From NCBI GenBank assembly GCA_029706075.1, contig JAINUG010000020.1, positions 5,733,860-5,797,859 on the forward strand: 64,000 nucleotides of DNA, read 5' to 3'. This document shows positions 22,930-37,900 of the stretch, one piece after another (within the stretch, counting starts at the first letter, position 1; each line of letters opens with the position of its first letter). A model generated the notes under the pieces. It saw only the letters and a list, made by a program, of their open reading frames with translations, did no database searches and was not told the DNA's origin. Position numbers and translations under genes: made by a program. Source of the DNA: Aldrovandia affinis. Lineage: Eukaryota; Chordata; Actinopteri; Notacanthiformes; Halosauridae.

Positions 22930-25900
22930 GTAAGCATCATTAGAATTATTTTTTTTCAGGTAAAAATAGTTCCATTTTCTTTTAATTTGTGCATGTGTTT
23001 GTTATTGGCCAACAATTCAGAACGAACGATAGAAATGTTATTTGGGCACACCGATGTATCTAATGAAACTCTAAAATGCCGTAGTCCTTCTGCTGTAAGA
23101 TGCTAGCTAGCAGTGCGAACTCCGATTTTTAAAAAAAGCTAAAAGCGTCTGCGTGTAACTAATTTGTTTGTCTTAAGAATTTGTGTGAGGATCATAGCTA
23201 CACAAAATCAGCCGGACCCCTTTTGTTTTGGTTGTCTGGCAGTCATGAGGTCCTCAGAATATTTTCAGTTGCCTACCTATCCTGGAGAAGGCTAATCCAC
23301 AATCACCAAATCCATCATCCATTAACTCAATTTGCACACGTACCACGACGGTGTATATTATTTGTGCGCTGAAAGTTAATTTCAGAGTAATTGTCAGCCT
23401 CCAGTGCCGCAAACTGAGGTTAATTGTGATAGGTCTACCTTTATCCGATAGTAAAGCAGTTACGATATATTATTATTGCATTAAAATAATAGAAAAACCT
23501 TATTCATATGTTAACTTTGATTCGCTGGTGTAGGCTCGGGAAAATGTTGAATATGACTTGGTAGAATATAATTGGATAAAGGTGTTAAATAATCATTTGG
23601 GGCTTCTGCCAGAGCAAATGTCGTGACTTATGGCCCTGGACTGGAAAACCCCTGGTTTATAGGCGGTGGAGACATCATTGATTTGCCTTTCCTGCCTCGG
23701 CAGGACACTAAGTACAAACCTTTCAAACAAAGGGACAATGCTGAAAAACGAATATCGAAATGGTCCACATGGGCTTGGAATGTGATGGAGAATGTTGATA
23801 AGCTTCTCAGAGTAAAAACAAAAACAAAAAAAAAAAGATCCCTTTGTATTGGGGGGAGGAGTCCCTTTTGATGACAAAGACAGGTGACACCCTGCCTTTC
23901 TGGTAAATAGTTGTATTGTGCCCGAAGGGGGACCTTGCCTTTTTTAGAGTCATTAAAGCTCAAATGTCATTCTGGGAACACTTAAGAAAGGGTAGCTTTC
24001 CCGAAAGCAAATGAATGCCTTCGTAAAACACAAACATTAGGCGAACAATGCTTTCTGTGGCCTTTTCGCATAGTGTAATAGACTGGCTGTAAAAGCCCAG
24101 CATCTTGCACGTATTGGCCGAACAAAAGGCTTCCAATTTGCTCTGGAATTAGTTTTCGTCTTCTGTTGTTCTGGGGGTAAAGTACTTGACACTGATACAC
24201 CCACAGGGTTTAGTTTACACCTGTGTGCCGAGAAGAGGGCCTCTTCCCTGTTTCTACTTGGATTTTGGGAATGTTCGACAGGAAGGTGTGAAAGCTAGTC
24301 TACTCTGGAATTTGACCAAGGGTCCAACCGTGTGAAAGAACAAACAGGACGTGATCGATGGGCAGTAATTACATTACATTACAGTAAACGTCCCGGTGCC
24401 TGCGGTCTGGAGAAGCTTGAAGCCCTCCAGCCCTTCTTGTCAGCTTTGCATATTGTGATGTTTTGAGCAATACAGGGAACTCATTTTACACCGTATGCCA
24501 GACAGCTTATCTAGGGTGACTCCCATTAACACGTCATAGTGTGGAAATGATCTTGACACAAGTGAATGTTGTTGTGCTTCATTGAAGTGTGTGAGTCACT
24601 GAATATAAGACAGGGCTTTGTTGTCTGAAGCAGATGAAATGTAGGTGTTGAATTCATTTATTTACAAAAAACATTTGTTGTTTCTGGTCATTGTGAGTAT
24701 TGGATGTAAGGACATGTAAGCAAAGCAGTGAGCCTTATTGGAGACAAAACCCAAGCAGCCACCCCCTTGTAGTTTGTAAGTGTTAAAATGGATCAAAAGA
24801 AAGGCAGGAAGTATGGGATATTAAGTGATATTAAACATCATTTTGAGCAAATGGGAAGAAAAAAAAAGTGACATCCCCATTTCAAACTATGTCCTCAGAA
24901 TATTTAATATTAAGCACGCAGGACTGTCCTTGACTTGTAGCTCCCTATTACATTTTACATTTACATTTTTACATTTACATTTTTACATTTACATTTTTAC
25001 ATTTACATTTTTACATTTACATTTAGCAGACGCTCTTATCCAGAGTGACTTACAAGATGTGCATTAATACATGGTAAGAACAATCATAGTTCGCGCCAGA
25101 GATCAGTGCAGTAATACAGCAATAGACATTGTTGTAGGCAGCTGCATACCATACCTGTAACACTGGGAATGAAAAGGTTAGTAAAATATATATATTTTTT
25201 TTTTAGGAGTAAGCAAGGATACCTATACAAAAAGTATTGAACAAGTAGGCAGTGGTGATGACAATTGGCTAGATGTACAGAATTCAGTGGTAGTGGAGTC
25301 TGAAAAGGTGGGTTTTGAGTCGCTTGCAGAAGATCGCAAGTGATTCCACGGTCCTGACCGATTGGACATGAATCTGGATTCCGCTTCCAAAGCAGGTCTC
25401 TGAGGTCCTTGCTGCTGGATCACTCCATGTGCAACTTTCAGATGGCCACCGTGGATTTTTTTTCAATTTGACGCATTCGTTTGTCCCATAAAGGTTACGT
25501 CAAGAGCATTTTCCCCCAGAATATGTTTTGATAAATTGCTTGGGCTATTCATGGCTATAAATGGCTAAGTAGGTATCTTTTTTGACATTTGTCAGCCTAC
25601 CCAGGCTTCTGTTGTCATGATGCAGACAGTCTTCAACGCACATTTCTTTTGTGAGTATAGAGCTACGTTTATAAAAATAGTCTAATATGCTTGGTGAAGA
25701 AACACATTCTGTGTGTTTTTGTAAGCTTGGATGCTGCCCTCCAAGGCAGTACATTCCTCTCAGTTCCTTCATTTAAAAAAAAGAAAGAATACATCACAAA
25801 TATAGTGTGCCAAGGCTCTGTGTTGTCACATTGCAACAAAAGGTTGTCAAGGAGCTCACAACTGTGATTACAAAAGATTATAACTGAGGATAGAATTTAT

Positions 25901-28900
25901 ATTTGACTATTGGACCACCGATGTAATGACCTTCACAAAGCAAAAGTTTCAAAAGAAAAATCTGATTAGCCACTTTTTGCCAAAAAGAGAGCTGGGCTAG
26001 AATGGAGTGGATTTCACATCGAACTACCTCACTGGGATGTGTCAATGCTGGACCTTTTGTCTTGAGTCTAAGTTGGTTCTAATGGTTTTGTCTTTCTGAC
26101 TTGGCTCCTACCTGATACTCACGTGTCACTGTGGCATTCCAAACCTCACCCTTACCGCACGCACGCACGCACGCACAGAGAGAGAGAGAGAGAGAAGGAA
26201 ACAAAAGTAGTGGCAAAACAACCAACTTCCGTGTAACCAGTTCCCAGCACAGTAAGATGATACGATCTGTACTCTGTTTTAAACAACAGTTCAGAATAAG
26301 ATTTAAAATGTATGCACAGAAATGTCAAACACCCAGTAACATTTATATACACTCAGTGGCCACTTTATTAGGCACACCTGTACACCTGCTCGTTAATGCA
26401 ATTATCTAATCAACCAATCATGTGGCAACACCTCAATGCATAAAAGCATGCAGAAGACCACACCGGGTTTCACTCCTGTCAGCTAAGAACAGGAAAGTGA
26501 GGCTACAGTGGGCACAGGCTCACCAAAACTGGACAGTTGAAGATTGAAAAATGTCGCCTGGTCTGACGAATCTCGATTTCTGCTGCGACATGCAGATGGT
26601 GGGGTCAGAATTTGGCATAAACAACATGAATCCATGCATCCATCCTGACTTGTGTCAATGGTTCAGGCTGGTGGTGGTGGTGGTGGTGGTGGTGTAATGG
26701 TGTGGGGAATGTTTTCTTGGCACACATTAGGCCCCTTAATACCAATTGAGCATTGTTTAAATGCCACAGCCTATGTGAGTCTTGTTGCTGACTATGTGCA
26801 TCCCTTTATGGCTACAGTCTACCCATCTTCTAATGGCTACTTCCAGCAGGACATTGCGCCATGTCACAAAGCACATGTCATCTCAAGCTGGTTCCACGAA
26901 CATGACAATGAGTTCAATGTACTCCAATGGCCTCCACAGTCACCAGATCTCAGTCCAATAGAGCACCTTTGGGATGTGGTGGAATGGGAGATTCGCAACA
27001 TGAATGTGCAGCCGACAAATCTGCAGCAACTGTGTGATGCTATCATGTCAACATGGACCAGAATCTCTGAGGAATGTGCTGGAAACATTCCTCAGAGATT
27101 CTGGTCCATGTTGACATGATAGCATCGCACAGTTGCTGCAGATTTGTCGCCATGAATCCATGCCACGAAGAATTCAGGCTGTTCTGGGGGAAAAGGGGGG
27201 TCCTACCCAGTGCTAGAAAGGTGTACCTAATAAAGTGGCCACTGAGTGTATGTAAATATCAAAAGTATGCCTTTTGTGTTTAAAAAAAAGTTTTAGGTGA
27301 AGTGTTGTGACACTGCAGTGATTGAAAAAATTTGAAACAGCCATAGTCGATACTAAATATTTTTTTAAAGGATCAGTTCCTGTTCCAGTGAAAGTAATAA
27401 GCTGGGGATTTCCCCTTGCGTTGAGTATGGGAACCACTTGATAAGTGCGTCAAGGACAGGCACGTCGGAGTTAACCTTCACTCACTTTATAAAGGGGCAA
27501 ATGGCCGTTGTGATACTCATTTACAGGGATCTGGCACGCAGCCCCCGCCTGCATTACAGAACACAATAGGAGCCTCTCTGACAATGCCAGTGTGCACTAG
27601 CCAGGAGTTTGGGAGGGAGGGGCTCCCTCTGTGTTAAAGCTCCCATTCTCTTACTGTAGGCTGACATGCAACAAAGAGAACAATATCAATACCATTGGCT
27701 GAAAAAAGATTTTGGTGTAATATTCTTTCTTGTAATGTATGGTACTTTGTTTTCTGTAACACCTTTTAAGTCTTAGTCCTTAAAGTTAAGAGAATGTTAT
27801 GCTTTCTCTTTATAGTTTCAGTGGTCTATAATATAACAAGGTATACACAGTTCTTTAGAGTATTTTCTTAATGAAGAGGGGATGAGGGGAGGGGGGGTGC
27901 ATTTGTGGTATACAGATATCACTGCTTAAGCTCTCCTCAGTTCTCCCATAACAAAGCAATAATTCAGTTCATCTTGTTACGTGATGTTAGTGCATGGTTG
28001 GTACCAGTGTGGGACCATGTGCCAGTGTGAGCATTATCCAGTGACTAGTGTTATATTATAAATCTGATGATAAATTCTCATGTTCAGTATTTCAGCCCCC
28101 ATTTTTTTTTTTTCCGAAAACCTTTTTCCGTGCCCAAGATTGAACAAGCCCCTTTAATATAACGTAGAAACACACTTGTTGTCACCTTAAGGAGTGTTCA
28201 CCTGTGCAGCTGAGATGCATCCAATGTTAAAAAAAGGTAACAATATTGATGTGCTTTTATCAGTGCTGTAATATTTCAGGCCAAAATAAGAGGATGGAGC
28301 TTAGTATCAATTCAGCAGTAAAATCATTTAGTAAAATCAATTCCTCCTTTAGCTGCTATGTAGAACACAATCAAACAAATAAATACAGAGGCTAATAAAT
28401 ATTTGAAATTGTCTATATGTTTATAATGTCAACTTTTTGATCTGGGTCAGCGTGGAAGATGCTGGATGAGTTCTAAAATGGGTTAGTCATGGGTTTGGAA
28501 TAACCCAGGCTAATTGGCTCTGGTTCAGTCATTTGGGGAATAACTAGCCTAGCAAGTTTATTGGGTTCTATATTTAGTTGGTGGATGAAAGGTTTGCCAT
28601 CTTTGGAAAGATTAGGCTATTTGCATTTGGGCGTTTCTAAACATGTTTTTCTTTTTTTATTACATTTCTTTAAAGAATTGATCATAAGAGGGCTACACTG
28701 TCAATTGTGAAAAAGCGAACATTTACGTTCTTTCATATGTTTTTCTGATAACGTTGGTGATGGCTGACAGAGGCTATTTAAGTCCTTGCTCACACATAGC
28801 CTCTTTCTAGATGGTTCATATTCATTTTTAGTGAGTTATTTTAAAACTCTTGAGGTACACATGGATAAGAGATTAATTGGGTACAGAGGGGTTTGTACCG

Positions 28901-31900
28901 GACTGGATGGAGGTCAGTGTGGCAGGGGTACTTGCATATATTTAATGTGTACGTTAAAGTGAAAGTTATTTGTCTTTTGTTTTCTTGCTTCACTCCAAGA
29001 CACATTACAAGAGGGGATAAAGGACACCTTTTTTCCATCCCAGTCATATTGCTGTTGCAGCTGATAGGTGTATTTCAAAAAAAAAAATCCGATTTTGTCT
29101 GAATGTTTTTACAGTTCTTCTACATGTGTTATTGTAAATAGTAAGCAGAGAGCATGACAGCTCTGCCTCGCCTCATTAACAGCAGGCAATAATAAGGGTG
29201 CAGGGAGGGGCCGCCAACTTCTGACTTTGCCGGAATCCACCTGGGGTTTACCCCACAGTTCAAGGAAAACAAGCCACCACCCATCTCGAGACAGCGATTC
29301 ACACCACCTACACCTGAATGTGGCCAGTAGGGACTAGCACCAGGCACTTTCTCCATTGGCAAGGTGCTAATCAGATGTTTGCTTATACTTTCTCCTGATA
29401 TATATATATTTTTTGTAGCAAAAAAAAAAGGTACAAAAGTGAGCAAATGTCAATTGGACAGTGCTTTGTGTACAGCAGATTTTTGGCTGCTCTCGTGCTC
29501 CATTCGTCAGGCCCTGAGCACAAATGCCACGTGAAACAGGAGCAAGTGAAGAACGTTGAACGGGATCCACCTGAAATTTCAGTCACGTGGGGAATCGGTC
29601 TAATAATAGGGACGGGTTGTTTGTTTAAAAAGTAAGAGGAAGAAAAAAACGGGCCTGCGTGATCACCTGCAAGAAATTTCCTGGCGAAACTGCTCCAGGT
29701 CATCGGAGAAAGTGACCTGCCATTCTGGGAACCGTGCCAGTCATAGTCTGGTATTTCAGACTAAGACCGTAAAAGATAACGTGGGCTGAATGTTTGTCAC
29801 CAGGTGGTTGTCTGTCTGGGAGCTGACTGGTTGCTGTGGCAGCTGGGTTTTCTTTGGCATTTTTAACATGTAGGGTTTTTTTTCTTTCTCTTTCTTTTTG
29901 ATTGTCTTAAAATGTGGTAGCAATCCGGGTCAATTGTTATAGGCTCCCCAAATGCTCACACTTGTGGGCAACTAACTGGGATTGGCAGGTTTTCAGCAGT
30001 GGCAGTAAAACATTTCTCCACAATAGATCATAAACAAATCACTGCCAAAGAAGGTAACCACAAACACTTTATCAACAAGGGCCACTTGTGTGCTGTGAGC
30101 TTTTTAGCGATAGCCAGAAAGTAATAATCTGTTCATCACAAGCAGTCCAACAAAAAGAGATCTTGGAGGCAGAATGACAAAGGAGAGAGACCAGGGTGGA
30201 GAGACATTAGCTGTGTTAAAGTTTAAAAGCAGAAAGAGGAGCTGTTGGAGAAACCAATGCGACTGTTGCGTATTAGGGAAAGGCTTCTGGGTGGCCAGTC
30301 CCGCTAAGTCACTGCGGTTTACCTGCCCCCACTGTGTCCGAAAAGCACTCCTCAAATGCAATGACTATGCAGATTAGCTGGTGAGCTGTGGAGTGAAAAA
30401 AGCAGCAAGGGGAAGCACGTGCTTGTCTGTGCTCTCCCAAATTAATAGAGATGTCAGGAATGTGATGTTGGCACACAAAAAAAAAGGACTACAGTGAAAA
30501 TGTGGGTTACTCATTTTTTTCCAGGGCGCCATTGCAATTGCAGTTCTTTTCCTTTTTCAGTTTAAAATGAATTATGACTAATAGTCATGCTGACCTGGCT
30601 TGCAGCTCGCTATTCACAGATGCTTGTCCGATGAAATGGAGGTATGCCTTTGCCATGCCATTGAAACTAGTCAAAGCTTTCGCCTTTTAAATGGGCACTT
30701 TGAGTCCGACCTGGGCTAAGTAAATGTGTACGTTCAGAGGCCAGCCTGTGCTTTGTGTGTCAAGTCTTCTCTGTGTAGTCTGAGGCTCGTCGGATGAAAG
30801 GGCCTAAGCCCTGTGTTTGTTCGTCGTCACCCCTCCAGCCCCTCCGCTGCCCCTCTCTCGCCGACTGTGTGCTCTGCTGACGCACTCGCGAGCCTGTCTG
30901 GAATCCCAGGAATCTGGACAGCACAGATCTCGGAAGCACACAGACACACAGACACACACACACACACACGCAGGCGTACAAAACCATGAGACACTCACAT
31001 CTGTTCCACTCACAAAGGCTCTGCGCACACGCAGACACATGGACATTGCCCACTAGGCACGCCAACATGCAAATATTTCTCCTGCACACGAAGGCACTTG
31101 CTGTTTGTTCCGACATGTTTTTTCAGCAAGAGCCGCAGCTGTATGAACTGTGACATCCATTCACTGGAATAAAGTGGGAATGGATGAGCAATTATTTCAC
31201 ATTACTCCGGAGTTCCCATTTATAAATAATACAGTTGAACTGCCCTGTCCGTAATACCTTTCTCATGGCTTAACACGGCTAGCCTAATTCTTAAGATTCA
31301 AGCCTCGAGTAATGATGAAAAACATGTATTGGTAACCGAGTTCTAATGAATCTGAATCGATTTGCAATGTAAATGTATATTTGCAGTATCCATGTATTGT
31401 CTTTTCATGTCAAATTGTTCCATATACAGTGCCCCTTCGAAGTCTACACCCCGTCTCAAAAATATCACCTTGTGTTGCCTTACAGCCTGAAATTAAAACA
31501 TATTAAATCAGACTTTTTCCACCTTTATTTCCACACTTTTTTCAAAACTGAACATGAATAAAAAAATAAAATAAAATAAAATAGAATAGAAAACTACTTG
31601 GGGCACCACAAGCCATTAGAAAAGCTTCAATGCGCCTTTGCATAGATTTTCCAAGTGTCTGGAACTCTATTGGAGGGATACAACATCATTCTTCCACAAG
31701 AAATTGCATCTTTTGGTGTTTTGTTGGTGGTGGTGGAAAACGCTGTTTTTTAAAAGTGAATCAAACCTCTTACAACTGCGCCAGAGGTGCGCTATCGTCC
31801 TAAGTCACGAAATTACAGAAATTGTGTTAGACACGCCCTAAAGTGCCACCGTCTTCGCTTTGCGTCTGCATTACTGACACCGTCCTAATTCACCAAAATA

Positions 31901-34900
31901 GGGCCCTCAATCTGTTGGTGTTTACCTAAGAGGTTGAATGGACCCTAACCGTGCCAGGAAAATGCACCCCACACCATAACAGAGCCACTAAAACCCTTAA
32001 TTTACTCAGGTGTTTCCTTTTATTTTGACAGTTTGCTATAAGTATTATTGTCATAAACCAAATGTGGTATCGATGCATATTTGTAAAATGTTTTATTTCA
32101 CTTCTGCAAGGTTGCCATCAAGTCAATTAGAAAGGAGAAGATAAAAGATGAACAGGACCTGATACACATCCGCAGAGAGATTGAAATCATGTCTTCTCTC
32201 AATCATCCTCACATCATCACCATCTATGAAGGTACGTCTCAAACTGGCAAGGCACACTGCATTCGAGCTGAAGCCACCCACGATCTGCTTTCATCCAGGA
32301 GTAACCACACAAGACATTAAACCAGTCTTACAGCTACCGATAAGCGTTCTTCTCTTCTTTGACTGCGCTGTTTCTCTGATATTGCACACTGGGCAGTGTT
32401 ATTACCTGTGTTTTGCATCAACGTATTATTTGTGTGTGTTTTTTAATTAATTTATTTTCTTCAGTTGTGCCATGAGCGTCATGCTATCTTTCTGAGGTGA
32501 CACTGTACTCACGGAACATGTTCATCACCACTTTCCAGAAATGAATGACATAATTGATTCCTTGCATTTGGGTACCTTTTTAACATGCACAATGCCCATT
32601 TAATATGGTATTCTGTGAGTTTTCTCTGATTCTCAAGAAGCGGCAGTGTAGTGTAATGGTTAGGGAGCTGGGCTTGTAACTCAGAGGTTGCTGGTTCGAT
32701 TCCCAGGTTCCCAGATTCCCTTGAGCAAGGTACTTAATCTGAATTGCTTCAGTAAAAAATATCCAGCTGTATAAATGTATTGTATGTAAAGAAATGGAAA
32801 AACTAAGTCGCTCTGGATAAGAGCGTCTGCTAAATTCTAAAAATGTAAATTTAAAATGTAAGAATAGTGGGGAGGTGCTTTTCATGTTAGGGTAAGGATG
32901 ACTTAATTACCAATATTATTACCAGCGTTCTACAACTATGGAGCACAATAACTTTAACTCCCTCCTTAAGCACTTTTCAACTGCAGCGGTTTATTAAACC
33001 AGAACCAAAACGCCACACCCTTATTGAGGAAAAGGATGTGAAGTTGGGCAACCGCAGCCTTGGGCAACTTCCCCTCCTTGTAATGCACAGACTGGTTAGG
33101 ACTTGTTTTTGCAGATCTGACTGATTTAGCAACATTCCACTTCAACAGGAAGCGCTAGCTATAGTTGTTTTTTTCCCTCCGGTAGATTATTTATTTATTT
33201 GTATATATGTATTTGTGTATGTGTCTTCTCTGGTTTTGTCTCACACAAGGGATATTCTTCTACTGACCTTTTTGTAGCAGACTAACATTTTGAGGCTTAA
33301 GGAGCATCATAACATACTATTGTAATTCCAAAACAAGATATAGGCCTTGTGAAACGGTTGTTTTAACAGACATAAATGTAGAGATACCTTTGTACTCATC
33401 AGATGACTGAAATGTGGCATGAAATTTGCTTATGGGTAAGTTTGCACAAAAATCGAATGTCTATATTTATTTAATCAACCCACGATGCACGTGTGGAAAA
33501 AAGACACACCTCACAGATTTACTGCAAAATTAGAGGTTGACCCTGCTCCCACATGTACCAACGCACATCACAGTCAAGTAACTCCCCAAATATACATACA
33601 GTAGCCTAATATTTCACCATATCTACATTGTGTATAATAATTGTAACACTGTATCACTGAAATAGTCTCCTTAACAAAAACAAATCATGCGCATTTCCAG
33701 GGTTTCCCCTGACACATCCGTAAATTTCCCAAAATGACAATTGCCTCTCGCATGCATAAAGTATGCATCCTGTGTGCACACACACGCAACCATGGCAGTG
33801 CCTGAACTGCCTACAGGGCAGTTAATTAATTTTAATTTAATAAAAAATATATATATATAAATGGCAAATAAATCTGCTCCATGTATGAGCTATAAAGCTA
33901 TGATTGTGCAACACTGCTACACCTTCTATAGTTTTCACCTCTGGTGTTGGAACCGTGGTTCGATATCTTTTGTGTAACCCAACTTGAATATAGTTTGAAG
34001 TTTTAAGCATTTTTATTTCAGATCAGATCTCCAGTGTTCAAATAAATAGCCTCAAAACAAACATCTTGTCCATTGATACAACCATTTGCTCATTTGCCTT
34101 TGCTCCTTTCTTTACTCCAAAGGTATCTGGGCAATTGGTTTAGTGATAGATGGGAAATGATGTTTGTGCTATGTCCACATTCGCCGGTTGAGTCATTTGT
34201 TTGCCGAGTGGGAGAAACTGTTACCTGTTATTACCTTATACAAAGAGGAATCAAAACCTGTCAGTATTTGTTTCTTTTCTTTTTTGTGGTTGAAACCTCT
34301 CTGTGTTTTAAAGCTCTGAAAAGTTAGAGGTTTCATTTTTGACTGTGGTTCTTGATATTACAAAATTATTTTGCCAAAAAACAAAACCGCACCAAAAAAT
34401 CAACCAGTCAAAACTGATGATCACAGAAGTTCATTGTAAATGTAATTCGAGGGTTTCAGGCTTGAATCCCTGGCCTTGTTCCCTGGGTCAAGTGTGCTCC
34501 ATAGATATCCGGCTGTATAAATGGATAAAATGCTAATGATAAGCTGTTGCCCTGGATAAGTGCGTCTGCTAAATAAGTAATTTAATGTAATTAAAAAAAA
34601 TTGCTGTATTACAGCTTTCTGGAACTGAAACAATGCAGCTTTGTGTACATGTGGCTTACGTAATTTGATGATCCGTTTTCAGTTATGTAAGCAGGGGCAA
34701 CGCGACCCTGTAAGGCCCACTGTGGGGGAATATATAAACTGTGCCCCCTAGCTACTCTGTGCAGATGCATGGTACATGTGCCCCATGTTCCCGGTTGTCC
34801 ACCCACCCCCCCTCCTACTCATGACCACGCCATCTTGTGTTTTTGTGTCCTCCTCACTTTTTTTGTTTGTTTCTCCACTCTTGTGTTCCTTGTTTGTGTC

Positions 34901-37900
34901 ATCGCAGTGTTTGAGAACAAGCACAAGATCGTGATCGTGATGGAGTACGCCAGCCGGGGGGACTTGTACGACCACATCTGCGAGCGGCAGAAGCTGAGCG
35001 AGCGCGAGGCGCGCCACTTCTTCCGTCAGATCGTGTCCGCCGTGCACTACTGCCACCGGGTAAGGGCCCGGCGTGGAAACGGGGCCGCACGTCCAGTCCC
35101 ACCGCGGGTGCTGGGGCGACGCATCCCCCTTGCGCTGCACGTGTGCATGCCCTGGCCCCATCCAGACAGACACTCTTTCCGGACCCGCTGCCTCTTTCAT
35201 GGGTGCACAGGCCCAACCTGCCCCTCCGTTATGTAACCAAAATTATTCACTGTCAATCAAGCCTTTTGAGCGGCCGGTGGCAACAATGTCCTGCAGTGAG
35301 AAACGAAGTGCTCGGTTCAGGGTTACGTTCTAAATGCTGAATGCCAACGGCGGTCACGGCGGCACTAATGAGCAAGTGTGGGAACAGAACGAGCCCTGGG
35401 AATCCTCACACGCCACCTTCGTTTAAAGTGCGCCATGTTTGTGTAACAAGCACCCCTGTTCCGCAGTGACTGCATGTCCTTTATCCAATATTTGCAACGG
35501 ATTCACATTACCGGTACTTAGGAGTGTGATAGAAGATGGGTTGGTTTCTGAGGTTTTTTTTTGTTTTGTTTTTAAAGGGAAAGGAAAAAAAGAACTTTTC
35601 AACACCCTACTTAATCACTGTCAGAAATGAAGCACCATGCAGGTTCAGGATATTGTAGATTAAGCCATTTAAGCCGTATCTACTTTGCACAATTTGCACA
35701 AATTGGGCACCGATTAGATACTTTTCCATATACAGCAGGGAGGTGAGTTGGGGGTAAAAATGAGATTAATTGCAATTATTACACAATTAATTATGAATCT
35801 GAAATCTGTGAATCCACTTCTGTCTACAGCAGGTAGTCTTGAAAGCGAAGGCAAAAGTTAATTATTGCCAGACCTTTCTCTGTGACCCTTTCTAATGCTA
35901 GCACCGCCTGTTTTTATTGGGTTTTTGGTAAATGTCTTGGATGATTGTAGCAGAAGGGCCCCACAATGGAGCTGACCTGCATTTTTGTCGGTTGGGCCAA
36001 AGAGAAACCTGAATGTGAGGCATTCCCTCCCAGGGTGCGGAATAATGGGCCGTAGCCAGAATGCAGAACTGTCTTCTGTTGTGTGGATTTCATCCTCTTC
36101 ATCCTAAAATATATATATATTTTAATTATAATCTGTAGATGGTCATGGGCAGACGTGTACACTTGTATACAGTGGAGTCACACGTGTTGGTGAATTTTAA
36201 ATGAAATTAAAACTTAAAATACAAATTTTTCAACTACTTTGTCCCCGTGGCGGAGGTGCGAAAGCCATCGGCCTGCTTCTCTGAAGGAGGAAAGCGCGCA
36301 CTTGCACGTCTAGCCTCTGGAAGTTCACCACCTCTCTTCTCTCTCTCTCTCTCTCCAGAATGGGATCGTGCACAGGGACCTGAAACTGGAGAATATTCTC
36401 CTGGACGGACAAGGGAATGTGAAGGTGAGGATGGAGGAGGACTCCCGTCATTCTGATGCGCACATCCGTAGCATTCCCACGGCCCCCCCCGCAGCTTTCC
36501 TCCTGGCCGTGCATTCAGTGAAGTCCAACTCTGTGATCTTCTCTTAAACGACACTGACGTCTGTCTGTCTGTCTCCATCTGTCTGTCTGTCACTTTTTTT
36601 CAGATTGCAGATTTCGGGCTGTCGAACCTGTACCGGGGCGACGAGTACCTGGAAACTTTCTGCGGCAGCCCCCTGTACGCATCGCCAGAGATCGTGAACG
36701 GGCGGCCGTACAAGGGACCGGAGGTGGACAGCTGGTCGCTGGGAGTGCTGCTCTACACCCTCGTGCACGGCACCATGCCCTTCGACGGCCAGGACTATCG
36801 GAACCTGATCCGGCAGATCAGCACGGGCGAATACCGCAAACCTACCAAGCCATCTGGTAAGTAATGCAGCCACGCACAAAGGCCGGAGTTCCTCTTTATT
36901 TCCGGCACATAAATGTATGCGTGCCATTGTGAAAGGACTAAATTGATGTTCTCGGCTGTAAGGTGTAAGTTTGATTTACTTTAGAGCGAACAAGTCCATT
37001 ATAAGGTTTAAGTTTTGCATGCTTTTGAATAAATGAGTTTGCTATTATGTTGAACTTTGAATTATTTTCATACAGCAGACTCTGTTTTTATTCATACCCT
37101 TGATAAAGATGAACAAAAGAGATCGTATAAAATAAACTCTATAAGTAATGACATATATTTTAAGCTAAAAAAATGTGAAAATTCCAAACCTACAATACTA
37201 ATACAATTGTTCTGAAAAACACATTTTGTTTTATTAATATTTTTTTCACAGAAAACGTCTAGATCACAATTATTCACACTCCTAACTATTCTTTTAAATG
37301 TAATCCAACAAAAACAAATCTTCATAAATATACAATCTTCAAAAAATTTGACGTTCATTGGAAGGTTATGGAACTATACAGTGGCCTACAATGGTATCCT
37401 GTTTCCCTAAGGTATAAAAAGGAGGGAACACACGTTTGAAATACTGTGGACAGCCATCATCATGGTGAAAGAAATCCCTGAAAGCATCAGACAAAAGGTT
37501 ATTGGCCTCTACAGATCAGGAGGAGATGGCTACAAGAAATCACTAAAAAGTCAAAGATACCGCTTTCCACTGTGTCAATTATGACATGTTTAAGGCCACT
37601 GGTACAGTGGCTAACCTGCCAGGTAGAGGACGCAAGTCTACCTTGCCCCCATGTGTAGTGAGACAGATGGTTCGAGAGGCAAAAAGAAGTCCAAGGGGCA
37701 CAGTTCAAGATCTTCAAAACAACCTGGCATCTTGGGGTTACAAGGTGTCTAAAGCTACCATTCGACGAAGCCTACATGACAATGGCCTTTATGGCAGAGG
37801 TGCAAGAAAGAAGACTCTTTTGAAGACAATTCACCGAAAAGGCATCTTGAATTTGCCAAACTACATCTGAACTACAATTGGAACCGTGTCTTGTGGTCAG

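Larger units (their letters stand above)
26348..27250 (+). mobile_element. Tc1-like transposon in nuak2 intron 1
   Basis: The ends are inverted: 'tacactcagtggccactt' on the left and 'aagtggccactgagtgta' on the right. The inverted repeat continues into 'tattaggcacacct' / 'aggtgtacctaata'. A TA lies at each border. The element is about 900 bases and contains a transposase remnant. Confidence 0.9.

Noticed and set aside
23623..23963. Overlapping open frames on both strands in nuak2 intron 1
   Set aside because: No domain, no splice sites that fit nuak2 phases, and the nuak2 exon series is complete without them.
30760..31116. 118-codon minus-strand frame rich in Val and Cys
   Set aside because: It is produced by the (AC)n microsatellite.
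32650..32720. tRNA-like sequence with A and B boxes
   Set aside because: It is the head of a SINE with a LINE-type tail, not a free tRNA gene; no complete cloverleaf was established.
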